From assembly GCF_014199325.1 (NCBI RefSeq), contig NZ_JACIJJ010000001.1:310001-374000 (forward strand): 64,000 bases of DNA, given 5' to 3'. The notes under the pieces were generated by a model, which saw nothing but the letters and a program-made list of their open reading frames with translations, was not told where the DNA came from and made no database searches. Position numbers and translations under genes: made by a program. Position 1 is the first letter of the stretch; each line of letters starts with the position of its first letter. Source of the stretch: Sphingomonas yantingensis (GTDB lineage Bacteria > Pseudomonadota > Alphaproteobacteria > Sphingomonadales > Sphingomonadaceae). Below, in pieces: positions 8,689-16,367 of this stretch.

Positions 8689-9642
8689 GTGCAAAGCATC
8701 CCGCCTTGTCCAACCTGCGGCGTCAGAAAGGTCAAACGCTACGGGCACCGAACGTATCGCCGGGATAGTATCGAGCATGCGAAAGGCTGGAAGCGAACCG
8801 CTCTCACTATCCTCTTCGACGTTTGGAAGCCTGGGACAAACGAGGCCGCATTCGAGTTCGTCGGGTGCGTGGACTGCGGCCTGATGATCTACGAGCCACG
8901 ACCATCCGATGCCGAAATTTCAGAGAAATATGCGTTCATCGGTGGCATGGGGGACGCCACGCCGAGTAAGTCCGAGGACCTTGAGCGAACGGCATTGCGC
9001 GCTCGCAGAGTGTATAAAATGCTGTCTAAGCATATGCCGCACGGCGCCACTCGCGTGATGGATTTCGGTGGCGGAGACGGCCGCCTATTAAAAGAATTTG
9101 TAGAACGCGATTTTGTTTGCGCCCTAGTAGACTATGCCGATCGCCCGATCGCCGGCGTGACCAAGATCGCGACTACAGAAAAGGACATTCCGGTTGATCA
9201 GACATTTGACGCGATCGTGTGCAGCCACGTCGTTGAGCACCTCGGCTCGCCGCTGCAGTGCTTAATGGAGCTGCGTCGGTCTCTAGCCGATGACGGCGCG
9301 ATGTACGTAGAGGTCCCCTATGAAGTGTTTGATCAGCTGCCGGCGGAATCAGAGCCGGTGACGCACGTCAATTTTTTCACGCCGGAAAGCCTGACAAACC
9401 TCCTGCAAGAGGCCGGCTACGAGGTCGTTCGTTGCAATATCGACCTGTATCCCCACCCGCAGGGCCACTGGAGTTTATGCGTCGGCGCGATTGCGCGACA
9501 TGGCCGCGGCCAGAAGATACGGCGCAAAAATGGCATCGCGGGTCTTGATAGGGCGTTGAAGCCATCGACAGGACGGCGATTGGCCGTGCGGCTCGCTCGA
9601 CGTTTTTATCCTAGCGTGGCGAAGATCAGATATGGGGCCTAA
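8689..9642 (+). CDS. Zinc-ribbon class I SAM methyltransferase (phage cargo)
   Basis: 317 residues from GTG 8689 with CGGAGAAG upstream. N-terminal CPTCG and CVDCG (about residue 65) form a probable zinc ribbon. Residues about 123-135 carry the SAM-binding loop DFGGGDGRLL, followed by IVCSHVVEHL, the post-motif typical of MetW/UbiG-like enzymes. This zinc-plus-methyltransferase layout is common in sugar or small-molecule C-methyltransferases. It is AT-richer than its neighbours, has its own ~135-bp promoter region, and sits at the end of the late tail operon on the opposite strand: a moron. The target could be cell-surface sugar, altering phage receptors, but this is inference. Confidence 0.7.
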   Translation: MQSIPPCPTCGVRKVKRYGHRTYRRDSIEHAKGWKRTALTILFDVWKPGTNEAAFEFVGCVDCGLMIYEPRPSDAEISEKYAFIGGMGDATPSKSEDLERTALRARRVYKMLSKHMPHGATRVMDFGGGDGRLLKEFVERDFVCALVDYADRPIAGVTKIATTEKDIPVDQTFDAIVCSHVVEHLGSPLQCLMELRRSLADDGAMYVEVPYEVFDQLPAESEPVTHVNFFTPESLTNLLQEAGYEVVRCNIDLYPHPQGHWSLCVGAIARHGRGQKIRRKNGIAGLDRALKPSTGRRLAVRLARRFYPSVAKIRYGA

Positions 9643-10568
9643 GCTGAGGTGATTATCTCGATTGTTGTTGTTACCGACCCGCCAGCTGGCAAATCTGCAC
9701 ACGGGATAACTAGCTGCACGACCTCATCTGCCGTCTTCGAGTGACCGAGGGGGCGCGCTCTGCCGATGACGGAGGCAGTGTTGTATGCGGTGATTGCTAC
9801 ATAAGCGCTGGCGGCATCAGTGCGCAGCGTGATCTTGCCGCCGCCGTCGAGCGTGCTTTCGACCGCACCCGGCGCGATGACCTTGTTCGTCGTCAGATAT
9901 CGGTCGGACTGGTCAGGATCGAAAGCCCGGGCGTAGCGCAAGCCAGTAATCGCCTTCCCGCTGCGGTTGGACAGCGTCACCGCGAAGACGAGCCGGTCGC
10001 CATCGAGCGTCACCACCTGATCGATGTGCAGTCCATTGAAGGAGCCCTGCCAGTGCGTCGGATCGACGAAGGCGCCCTTGATCTGAGAGAAGCCGGTGAG
10101 CTGCATGTTGGCCGCGCGCGCACCGCTCGCCTCGATAACGAACCCCTCGATCGCACGGCCCTGAAGGATCGCGTCGTCGAGCGGCGGACGGTAGAGGCCG
10201 ACGCGCTTCAAGCCGGTCGCCGTGTCGGTGCGAAAGCCCTCAGGGGCCGCGTAGACCGTGCCGATGCCTCCGAACGCATTGAACCCAACCGTCAGCGTGT
10301 CGGATTGCAGGAAGGCTTCCCCGTTCGCCAGCGTGGCCGTTCCGGGCGTTGCAGGCGGCGGGGGCGGCGGAGGTGCAGGCGGCGGCGGGGGCGCGACAAC
10401 AGGCGTGTAGCCCTTGGGCCAGTAGATGTACTCGCCGGCCGCGTTCTGGCCCTGATAAAACGCCTCGCTGACGCCGTACTTCTTGCGGTTGAGCGTGCCG
10501 AAGATGATTCGGCCGTCGCCGTCTCGGTCGTCGAAAGGCTCGGCCACGATGATCGGTGAGAGTGCCAT
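9639..10568 (-). CDS. Phage tail-fibre-associated protein with Pro-rich hinge
   Basis: 309 residues. An N-terminal ~60-residue segment precedes a PAPPPPPPPATP hinge (about residues 60-75), and then a beta-rich domain of 230 residues follows. It is the distal gene of the leftward late operon, directly downstream of the GDSL-type hydrolase. This position and architecture suit a fibre or adhesin subunit. No enzymatic motif seen. Confidence 0.55.
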   Translation of the reverse strand: MALSPIIVAEPFDDRDGDGRIIFGTLNRKKYGVSEAFYQGQNAAGEYIYWPKGYTPVVAPPPPPAPPPPPPPATPGTATLANGEAFLQSDTLTVGFNAFGGIGTVYAAPEGFRTDTATGLKRVGLYRPPLDDAILQGRAIEGFVIEASGARAANMQLTGFSQIKGAFVDPTHWQGSFNGLHIDQVVTLDGDRLVFAVTLSNRSGKAITGLRYARAFDPDQSDRYLTTNKVIAPGAVESTLDGGGKITLRTDAASAYVAITAYNTASVIGRARPLGHSKTADEVVQLVIPCADLPAGGSVTTTIEIITSA

Positions 10569-10579
10569 TGGCGTTGCTC

Positions 10580-12694
10580 CTAGACGTTCGACACGTTGAC
10601 GCGCTGGCTGCCGACCAGCACCTCGCCGACAGCAGTGATGGTTGGTTCGACGGGAAGGCCGTTGTTGTCCTTCAGCATGTCGGCTTGCGGCAGCGTTCGC
10701 GTGCCGGGCTGATGGGCGATCGTGTATGCCTTGGCTGGGTCACGCGCAAAGGGGACCATGACCGCAGTCGCCGACGGCTTGGTGACCGGGCCGGTCAGCG
10801 GCACGATCGCCCGCGTCTCATCTCGAACCACAAAGCCCGAATAGCCGTTCGTCGGCTGCGCATTCAGGTCGTTGCCCGACGAATGCTGGACCGTGACCTC
10901 AGCACCGCCCGGGACGAACGTCGCGGTCGTGATGCGCGGCATGAACCGCTGCCCCGCCAAGATGCTCTGATACGCCCCTGCGATGCGCCGCCCGAGTTCT
11001 TCGTGGCCGAACTGCGTCAAGTGGATGTCGCCGCTGACCAGCGGCAGATCCATGACGCCGACATAGCGGCCTTGCGGCACAGATCGCGACCAGGCGATCT
11101 CCGCGCCTCGCGTCATCGTCGGGCGGGTGTTACCGTCCGGGGACGCTTCGTTCGAGGCATCGGCGACGCGGTTGTTCGTACCCATGACGATGACCGGCAC
11201 ATCCGGGCGACCGATCAGCGTCAGGAACTTCTGGAAGACCTTCTGGATCTTGGTCTGATGCAGGTTGCGGCTGCGCACGACGCTGGCCTGCGCGCTGTCA
11301 TAGGGCTTGAACGTGTCGTTCGCGCCCGCACCGAACAATCCAAGATCGGGCTTAGCGGCGGTAGTGGCGAAGGTGTTGATCGTGAGCTGGAACGGGCGGT
11401 TGCTGGCGACGGGCGTGCCCGGCGCCGCGTCGGCGTCGCCCTCCCAGTTCGCAAGCACCGTGCCGCCGATCCCGGTGTTGACGACGATGGTTGGCTCGCC
11501 GGTGATCGGGGACAGCGCGGCGTGGAGCGCGCGATAGCCCGCACCGAACTGACCGTTGGCTCGCCACAGCGGGCTGAGGTTCGCGTTGAGCAGCGCCATG
11601 TTGCTCGCAGAGCCGACGTCTTCCTCGCCCATCCGCACGCCAGTCGACGACGACGCGAAGTTCCAGACAACGAACCCGACCATGAAGTCGATGCCACCGT
11701 TGATCGTATGCAGCACGGTCCCGCCTGCATCGCGGACCTCGTACTGCATCGTGTACGGCCCGCCGGCCGGGATGTTCGTCACCGAACCGCCGGTGAAGCT
11801 GAGACCCGAGAATGCCGCGCCGGTATTGGTGAGCGCCTTGGCCGTGGTGCCGTCAGCCACGCGAAGGACGCGGGCGTGCAGGCTGGCAGGGGTGCCGGTG
11901 ATGTTGGCGAGCGTGCCCGCTACGGGATAGGTCGCGGCACGCGCGGACAGCCCCCGGATCGAGTCCTGGTTGTCGATCGTGATGACCGGCACGGCAACGG
12001 GCTGCGGCCACGACGCGACCAGCGCGGCGTGATCGGCATCAAAGTCGGCATCGCTCTGCGCGATGCTGTAGAAAGCGACCTCGCCAACGATGATCCCCGC
12101 GCCAACGTTCGTCGCGAGTGTGCTCATTGCGGTGATCGAAGCGGTGTTACGCGCCGCGCCCGTCGCAACCTTCACCCCGTTGCGCCAAACGTCGAGCGTC
12201 ACACCGTTATTGCGGATTGAGACGACCTCACGCGTCAACGTCGGCGCGTTGCCGATGTTGACGTTCATCGCCGCTTCGCCGCTGCCTGCGCGCTTGTCGG
12301 CAACAGTTGCGACGCCCACCGCCGCGCGCAGCGATACGTCGCTGTTCCCGCTGCCGGTCGCCTTCCACGGACGCTGGTTCGTGCCGTTCGCGACCGTCTG
12401 AAGGTAATAGACGATGTGGGAGGTTTCGGGCAGGTCGCTGCCCGTCAGGTAGCCCGCGGCGCCGTCGAACACCATTGATCCGGTCGAGGTCGAAAGGACC
12501 GCGAACTTCTCGCCGATCTTCGCAACCTGCATCCCGGTTCCGGGTGTAATGTTCTCGCCGCCAAGCGCCGTTGCGCCGAGGATGGTCTGGCCGACTGCCG
12601 TTGCCGGCGTCGTCTTTCCGGCGTCGGTGAACAGCCGCGAGAGGTCGCTGTAATCGGCCTGCCGAACGCGGCCGGTTGTGCTGAGCGTCGTCAT
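10580..12694 (-). CDS. Tail-associated SGNH/GDSL-type hydrolase
   Basis: 704 residues. The N-terminal ~250 residues are beta-rich with a concanavalin-like look (structural or carbohydrate-binding). A central part carries SGNH-family blocks: a Gly block (NTGIGGT), GAGAND (block III, Asn) and DIHLTQFGHEELG (block V, Asp and His). The first serine block is not a clean GDS. Such domains on phage tails deacetylate bacterial polysaccharide. A C-terminal ~120-residue beta region follows. It is coupled by an ATGA overlap with the gene upstream. Likely works with the GH5 tail protein on a substituted host exopolysaccharide. Confidence 0.65.
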   Translation of the reverse strand: MTTLSTTGRVRQADYSDLSRLFTDAGKTTPATAVGQTILGATALGGENITPGTGMQVAKIGEKFAVLSTSTGSMVFDGAAGYLTGSDLPETSHIVYYLQTVANGTNQRPWKATGSGNSDVSLRAAVGVATVADKRAGSGEAAMNVNIGNAPTLTREVVSIRNNGVTLDVWRNGVKVATGAARNTASITAMSTLATNVGAGIIVGEVAFYSIAQSDADFDADHAALVASWPQPVAVPVITIDNQDSIRGLSARAATYPVAGTLANITGTPASLHARVLRVADGTTAKALTNTGAAFSGLSFTGGSVTNIPAGGPYTMQYEVRDAGGTVLHTINGGIDFMVGFVVWNFASSSTGVRMGEEDVGSASNMALLNANLSPLWRANGQFGAGYRALHAALSPITGEPTIVVNTGIGGTVLANWEGDADAAPGTPVASNRPFQLTINTFATTAAKPDLGLFGAGANDTFKPYDSAQASVVRSRNLHQTKIQKVFQKFLTLIGRPDVPVIVMGTNNRVADASNEASPDGNTRPTMTRGAEIAWSRSVPQGRYVGVMDLPLVSGDIHLTQFGHEELGRRIAGAYQSILAGQRFMPRITTATFVPGGAEVTVQHSSGNDLNAQPTNGYSGFVVRDETRAIVPLTGPVTKPSATAVMVPFARDPAKAYTIAHQPGTRTLPQADMLKDNNGLPVEPTITAVGEVLVGSQRVNVSNV

Positions 12695-13173
12695 CAGAAG
12701 TCACTCCCGACCAGCAGGCGACCGCCTGACGCGGTGAAGAACTGCGAGGTGTAGCCGTCGCCGGTCAGCGGGCGGTCGGCGTATGCAGGCGAGCCGACCG
12801 AGCCGGAGAACGCGCCCGCGTCGGTGCCAGCGGGTGCGCCTGCGTAGATCGTCGGCGTCGGTGTCGGCGTGGGGGTGCCACCGCCGATAGGGCGACGCAC
12901 ACTAGCCGCGAGCGCGAATTGCTCGGCGATCGCGGCGACGGCGCTCGGCAACATCACTCGCACCATGCGCGGCACGACGCCGACCTGAAGGGTCATCTCC
13001 ACCGGATCGCCTGCGGCAAGTGGCCCGCCAGCCGACAGTTCAGCAAAATCGCGCTGATCGACCGGAGCGGCAACGCCAGCGCGTACCGCGGCAGATGCGA
13101 TCCGATCGTCAACAGTCAGACGACGGGGCGCGGCATCTGGCAGACGCGGATCCCATAGGAGGATTTGCTTCAT
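12694..13173 (-). CDS. Hypothetical phage structural protein, 159 aa
   Basis: I chose ATG 13173 (AAAGGA upstream); a longer frame begins at 13203. The N-terminus is MKQILLWDPRLPDAAPRRL, followed by helical stretches and a short PTPTPTPTI linker near residue 105, then a Gly/Ser-rich tail. The linker and its place between the lysis genes and the hydrolase suggest a virion adaptor or fibre component. Unrecognised family. Confidence 0.5.
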   Translation of the reverse strand: MKQILLWDPRLPDAAPRRLTVDDRIASAAVRAGVAAPVDQRDFAELSAGGPLAAGDPVEMTLQVGVVPRMVRVMLPSAVAAIAEQFALAASVRRPIGGGTPTPTPTPTIYAGAPAGTDAGAFSGSVGSPAYADRPLTGDGYTSQFFTASGGRLLVGSDF

Positions 13174-13190
13174 GTCGGTCCTTTCAGCGT

Positions 13191-13454
13191 TCACTTGGGC
13201 CAAGCGTCGACGGCGAGCTGGCGGCGGGCATCACATGCGGCGAGGTCGATCCGCCCCTGCCGGATCGCGGCTTCGGCCTGGGCGCTGGTCGCGCCGCCGT
13301 CGGCCTGCCGCTCAACGGGGGTCGGCAGGCATCGCGCCTTCGCCTGCACGGGCGGCGGCGGGATCTGCGGCAAGGAGGGCGGCGTCGAGATCGTCGATCC
13401 CGCGCACGCGGTCAGCGCCAAGGCACACAGCCCGGCCGGCATCAGTCTGAGCAT
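13191..13454 (-). CDS. Outer spanin, Rz1-like lipoprotein
   Basis: 87 residues. A signal sequence with lipobox LTAC ends at Cys 17, followed by a Pro-rich stretch (PPSLPQIPPPPVQ) typical of Rz1 proteins. It starts inside the Rz-like gene in another reading frame, the classic embedded arrangement. It is anchored in the outer membrane and contacts the inner spanin to fuse the membranes at the last step of lysis. Confidence 0.8.
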   Translation of the reverse strand: MLRLMPAGLCALALTACAGSTISTPPSLPQIPPPPVQAKARCLPTPVERQADGGATSAQAEAAIRQGRIDLAACDARRQLAVDAWPK

Positions 13455-13743
13455 ATTCCCTCACGGTGTTGGTGGAGCGGACGATGATCGGCTCGCGGGC
13501 GGACAGGCGGTCGGCAAAGGCGGTCGCCGCCTGGGCGGTCTGGACGGCGTAGCGCCGCTCGGCGTCGAGCTTCGCCTGCTCGGCCTTGCGCACCGCCTCG
13601 GTCCATACCTGCCGCTCGTTGGCGAGCGTCTGCCTTACATCGGCAAGGCGCTCGCGCGTGAGCAGCACGGCCGCGACCATCGCGGCCAGCGGGATGGCCC
13701 ACCAAAAGCGGCGGAGCAGCCCGCCGGCGGCCGCCCACGTCAC
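13312..13743 (-). CDS. Inner spanin, Rz-like
   Basis: 143 residues with an N-terminal transmembrane segment (WWAIPLAAMVAAVLL, about residues 14-28) and a long charged coiled coil (residues about 30-100). The 3' third overlaps the Rz1-like lipoprotein gene in a different frame. The start overlaps the endolysin stop. This membrane anchor plus coiled coil matches i-spanins, which act after the endolysin has cut the wall. Confidence 0.8.
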   Translation of the reverse strand: MTWAAAGGLLRRFWWAIPLAAMVAAVLLTRERLADVRQTLANERQVWTEAVRKAEQAKLDAERRYAVQTAQAATAFADRLSAREPIIVRSTNTVREYAQTDAGRAVCLGADRVRGIDDLDAALLAADPAAARAGEGAMPADPR

Positions 13744-14267
13744 GCCTCGGTACTCGACAGTGGCTTGCCGCTGGTGGCGAGGCGCACCGGCGCGCCGATC
13801 ACCGGCACCCCCTTGGGCCAGCGCGAGGCGACGAGCCGCGCCTTGGCGATGCGCGTCACCGTCACGCTGTCGCCCTGATTGCCGCCGAGCACGTGATAGG
13901 CGGCCGTGTCTTCGCCCACGTAGAAGCCGACATGGCCACCGCCGGGCCGTTCAAAGACGAGGATGGCGCCCGGCGCGAGGCGATCGCGGGCGAGGTTGCT
14001 CCCCCACGTCGCCCAGGCGCTGGCACGAACCGCGACCCGCATCCGGTGCAAGCCATCGGCGGCGAGATCGAACCCAGCGTCGGACAGGCACCACGCGACG
14101 AAGAGCCCGCACCACGGCACGCTGTCGGCGTTGTAGGCGATCCCCAGAACCTTCACGCCGAGCCGTTTCGCCCAGCCAAGGATCGTCGGATTGTTGGCGA
14201 CGCCCGGCGCTTCACGCGTGCCAAGCTTCGCCCGCGCGGCCGTCAGCCACGCCGGCTCGGTCGTCAT
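13740..14267 (-). CDS. Phage endolysin, NlpC/P60-CHAP-like (TIGR02594-type)
   Basis: 175 residues, ATG 14267 with AAGGAAC upstream. PWCGLFVAWCLSDAG holds the probable catalytic Cys. GGGHVGFYVGE holds the catalytic His, and VLGGNQGDSV completes the pattern of the TIGR02594 group of papain-like cell-wall amidases/endopeptidases. No signal peptide, so export would need a holin. Its place directly before the spanins makes this the lysis enzyme. Confidence 0.82.
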   Translation of the reverse strand: MTTEPAWLTAARAKLGTREAPGVANNPTILGWAKRLGVKVLGIAYNADSVPWCGLFVAWCLSDAGFDLAADGLHRMRVAVRASAWATWGSNLARDRLAPGAILVFERPGGGHVGFYVGEDTAAYHVLGGNQGDSVTVTRIAKARLVASRWPKGVPVIGAPVRLATSGKPLSSTEA

Positions 14268-14286
14268 GATCGTTCCTTTCGTTGGA

Positions 14287-14688
14287 TCAGGGCGGGTTCG
14301 GCGGTCCCGCCAGTGCTTTCAGCATCGCCTGCGCCCCGGTGCGGATGGCTGCGCCGACTTGCCCCTTGGCCATGCTGATGATGCCGATGCCGATCGCGGC
14401 GATGCCGATGCCGGTCACCCCGGCGGCGAGCAGGCCCAGCTCGTGCGCCTGCGTCCACAGCGCCGCCACGAGCGCGCATAGGGTCGAGATCAGGACGTCG
14501 AGCAGAATCTGCCGCCGCCCCTTGGTCTGGAGAAACACGATCGCGCGGGTGATCGCGACCGCGATGATGGAGATGAAGACAGGGCCGGGCTGATAGGGAT
14601 AGCCGAGGAAATCCCAGGTGACCGGCTGCGTCGCTACGGGGATCGTGGCCGCCGCCCCCGCCGCGGCCAAGAGCCTCACCGGAGGCAT
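14287..14688 (-). CDS. Holin-like membrane protein, 133 aa
   Basis: Three or so hydrophobic segments: residues 1-25 (LLAAAGAAATIPVA), a central pair (ISIIAVAITRAIVFL and VLISTLCALVAALW) and a glycine-rich one (GVTGIGIAAIGIGII). The start overlaps the 3' end of the neighbouring membrane protein gene. Lying immediately upstream of the endolysin, it is the best holin candidate. Confidence 0.55.
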   Translation of the reverse strand: MPPVRLLAAAGAAATIPVATQPVTWDFLGYPYQPGPVFISIIAVAITRAIVFLQTKGRRQILLDVLISTLCALVAALWTQAHELGLLAAGVTGIGIAAIGIGIISMAKGQVGAAIRTGAQAMLKALAGPPNPP

Positions 14689-15212
14689 ACCGCGATCAGC
14701 GCTGCCGCAAAGCTCAGGGCTAGAACCACAAGCGCACGCAACATCACTGGCCAGCGCGACCACATGTCGACCGGCATGGGGGCCTTGCGCAGCTGGTGCT
14801 CGAGGCCGGGCTCGCCCAGCACGACCAGCGACATCCAGACCATGCCGCACATCACTGCGATCGGATCGAGCCAGCGCTTGGCCATCAGCGCGCGCGCGAC
14901 GATGTCCGGGGTCTTCTGGTCCCAGCTCCACAGGTGCAGCGCTTCGGCCCCGCATCGCAGTGTCAGGCCGATGCCGGCAAACAGCGTGATCGCCCGATAA
15001 ACCGACACCGGGTCGAGCGGGTGATCGAAAAGCCGCTGTTGCCAAATCCTCGACCCCTGCCGCCCCACCATCATGACGCCGATGAAGAAGGCGCCAGTCA
15101 TGAGGAACAGGTTGAAAAGAAAGAGGCTGGGATCGTTGTTGAAGCTCGCCGGGGCGAAGGACGGCGGTGAATTGATGACCGCCTGTGCAGCTATGCTGTT
15201 GGCGGCGCTCAT
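14676..15212 (-). CDS. Phage membrane protein, 178 aa (lysis region)
   Basis: Four predicted membrane segments: near residues 30-50 (LFLFNLFLMTGAFFIGVMMV), 70-90, 118-138 (AVMCGMVWMSLVVL) and 155-177 (LRALVVLALSFAAALIAVCL). It overlaps the holin-like gene by 13 bases. Possibly a second holin, an antiholin, or a virion-related membrane protein. No named family. Confidence 0.5.
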   Translation of the reverse strand: MSAANSIAAQAVINSPPSFAPASFNNDPSLFLFNLFLMTGAFFIGVMMVGRQGSRIWQQRLFDHPLDPVSVYRAITLFAGIGLTLRCGAEALHLWSWDQKTPDIVARALMAKRWLDPIAVMCGMVWMSLVVLGEPGLEHQLRKAPMPVDMWSRWPVMLRALVVLALSFAAALIAVCLR

Positions 15213-15343
15213 AGAAATATGCGGGTGTCACGTGGCGCCGAAGCGACGCCGGCCAAACGAATAACGTCTGTCACGCTGATCTCCATTAGTAGAATGGACC
15301 AAGGGACTGTGGTACTTATCGAGTCGTCGAACAGGACACCCCT

Positions 15344-15361
15344 TGGGCGGTGCACCGCCCA
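15344..15361. terminator. Perfect 18-bp palindrome after GH5 relic A
   Basis: TGGGCGGTGCACCGCCCA lies three bases past the stop codon of the first GH5 relic when read on the minus strand, at the place expected for that gene's terminator. A T run on the plus side is short. Confidence 0.45.
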
Positions 15362-15364
15362 GTT

Positions 15365-15493
15365 TTAGCCTGTGACGAATGGCGCGAGCGTCGCGTATTG
15401 GCCGGTGTCCGGCCCTGTCACGTAATTCGGCGGGTTGAGGCGGAAGATGTAATCCCGCCCCCAAAAGCGTCCGCCGCGCCAAGCGGTAGTGAC
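15365..15493 (-). pseudogene. Relic A of GH5 tail protein 3' end
   Basis: On the minus strand this encodes about 42 residues aligned with the last residues of the 16368-18812 gene: shared GGRFWGRDYIFRL, then N-P-P-N-Y, T-G-P-D and a stop at the same point. Homology ends abruptly upstream, near the V-T-A-W position. No start codon, so it is the leftover 3' stub of an earlier copy. Confidence 0.8.
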
Positions 15494-15582
15494 CGAACGG
15501 ACATTCCGGTCATAACCTTCTCCGATTGTTAACCAATGACGAGCTACAGAGAGGTGTCTCCATCGGACCTGTCAGCGTCTCC

Positions 15583-15625
15583 GGTGCGGCGGCTGCTCCC
15601 CCCCTCTCCATGGAGCCGCCGCACC
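15583..15625. terminator. Hairpin after GH5 relic B
   Basis: Perfect 12-bp arms GGTGCGGCGGCT / AGCCGCCGCACC with a 19-base loop, one base beyond the relic B stop codon on the minus strand. It looks like that ancestral gene's transcription terminator, although a T tract is poor. Confidence 0.5.
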
Positions 15626-15626
15626 C

Positions 15627-15719
15627 CTACTGAAGGTACGGTGCGAGCATCGCGAACTGTCCGCTGTCCGGCCCTGTCAGGTAATTCAGCGGGTCGAGGC
15701 GGAAGATGTAATCCCGCCA
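15627..15719 (-). pseudogene. Relic B of GH5 tail protein 3' end
   Basis: On the minus strand about 30 codons read RDYIFRLDPLNY, then TGPDSGQF and a stop, closely matching the living gene's terminus (roughly four-fifths nucleotide identity by eye). Homology stops at the W-x-R-D-Y point. It is a third copy of the same 3' end in 1.1 kb. Confidence 0.8.
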
Positions 15720-16097
15720 TCGGAGCGCTCGTCGCTTTTACGGGGTCGCGGTCATCACCCGCATATTAACCGCGACAAGTCAGCGATGTCTTTTTGCAAA
15801 CGGCGGCGGCACGGACTGCGAAATTACGATGACCTTGGCGGCTAGGGTGGCGGTCGAAGCGTCCACATCAGTGCGCCGTCGTCATACCGACAGCCGGGTT
15901 TAGGGACGGCACGGTTCGAACGGCGTCTCGCTGCTGTTCGTCGGCAGGATCGCAGACCGGAGGTCGTGACAGCGAGCGACCAACCACAGGACCCCAACCG
16001 CCGCACCGAAACCCGCTCGCTTCATCGCTCACGTCTTTCGTGTTGACTTGCTATCGGACGCGAGGGTTAATTGTAAAAAAATGACATCGATGGAGAG
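15720..16097. other. Non-coding spacer between GH5 relics and GH5 gene
   Basis: No credible gene on either strand. Composition is less GC-rich around 16,040-16,090. It may contain the promoter for the small membrane protein at 16098 and decayed phage sequence. Confidence 0.45.
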
Positions 16098-16214
16098 ATG
16101 ACGTTGCAGGTGATTATAGGTTCGAACGGCGATCGGCCGATGCGTGGCATATTGGTCGCCATGCCGATTTCAGCTCTTATCTGGGGCGCAATTCTCGTTC
16201 CGCTCTTCACCTGA
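16098..16214 (+). CDS. Small membrane protein, 38 aa or 24 aa
   Basis: The frame from ATG 16098 encodes a peptide ending MRGILVAMPISALIWGAIL and a short tail. An in-frame ATG at 16140 would give just the hydrophobic part. Single transmembrane helix. GGAGAG lies too near the first ATG to decide the start. Such one-helix proteins are frequent in sphingomonads. Role unknown. Confidence 0.4.
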   Translation: MTLQVIIGSNGDRPMRGILVAMPISALIWGAILVPLFT

Positions 16215-16230
16215 TTCGTTGAGCCATTAA

Positions 16231-16259
16231 CCCGCCGCAATCACCGATGCGGCGGCGGG
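16231..16259. terminator. GC-rich hairpin between convergent genes
   Basis: CCCGCCGC and GCGGCGGG form an 8-bp stem with a 13-base loop, downstream of the 16098 gene and 110 bases beyond the convergent GH5 gene's stop. It could serve both. Confidence 0.45.
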
Positions 16260-16367
16260 GCGTTGGAGGCCACTAGAGCAGCGTTGAAGTTCGCAGCGCT
16301 TTTTTGCTCGCACGCTTTCTTGCCCCGTTGGGCATCGAGTTGTGGCAATTTCCACAATGATGCCGCG

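Noticed and set aside
3478..15719. Diversity-generating retroelement linking the RT-like gene and the repeated GH5 3' ends
   Set aside because: The RT is truncated, lies outside attL, and is 11 kb away. The GH5 copies differ at all bases and include indels, with no adenine-biased template/variable pair and no C-type lectin ending.
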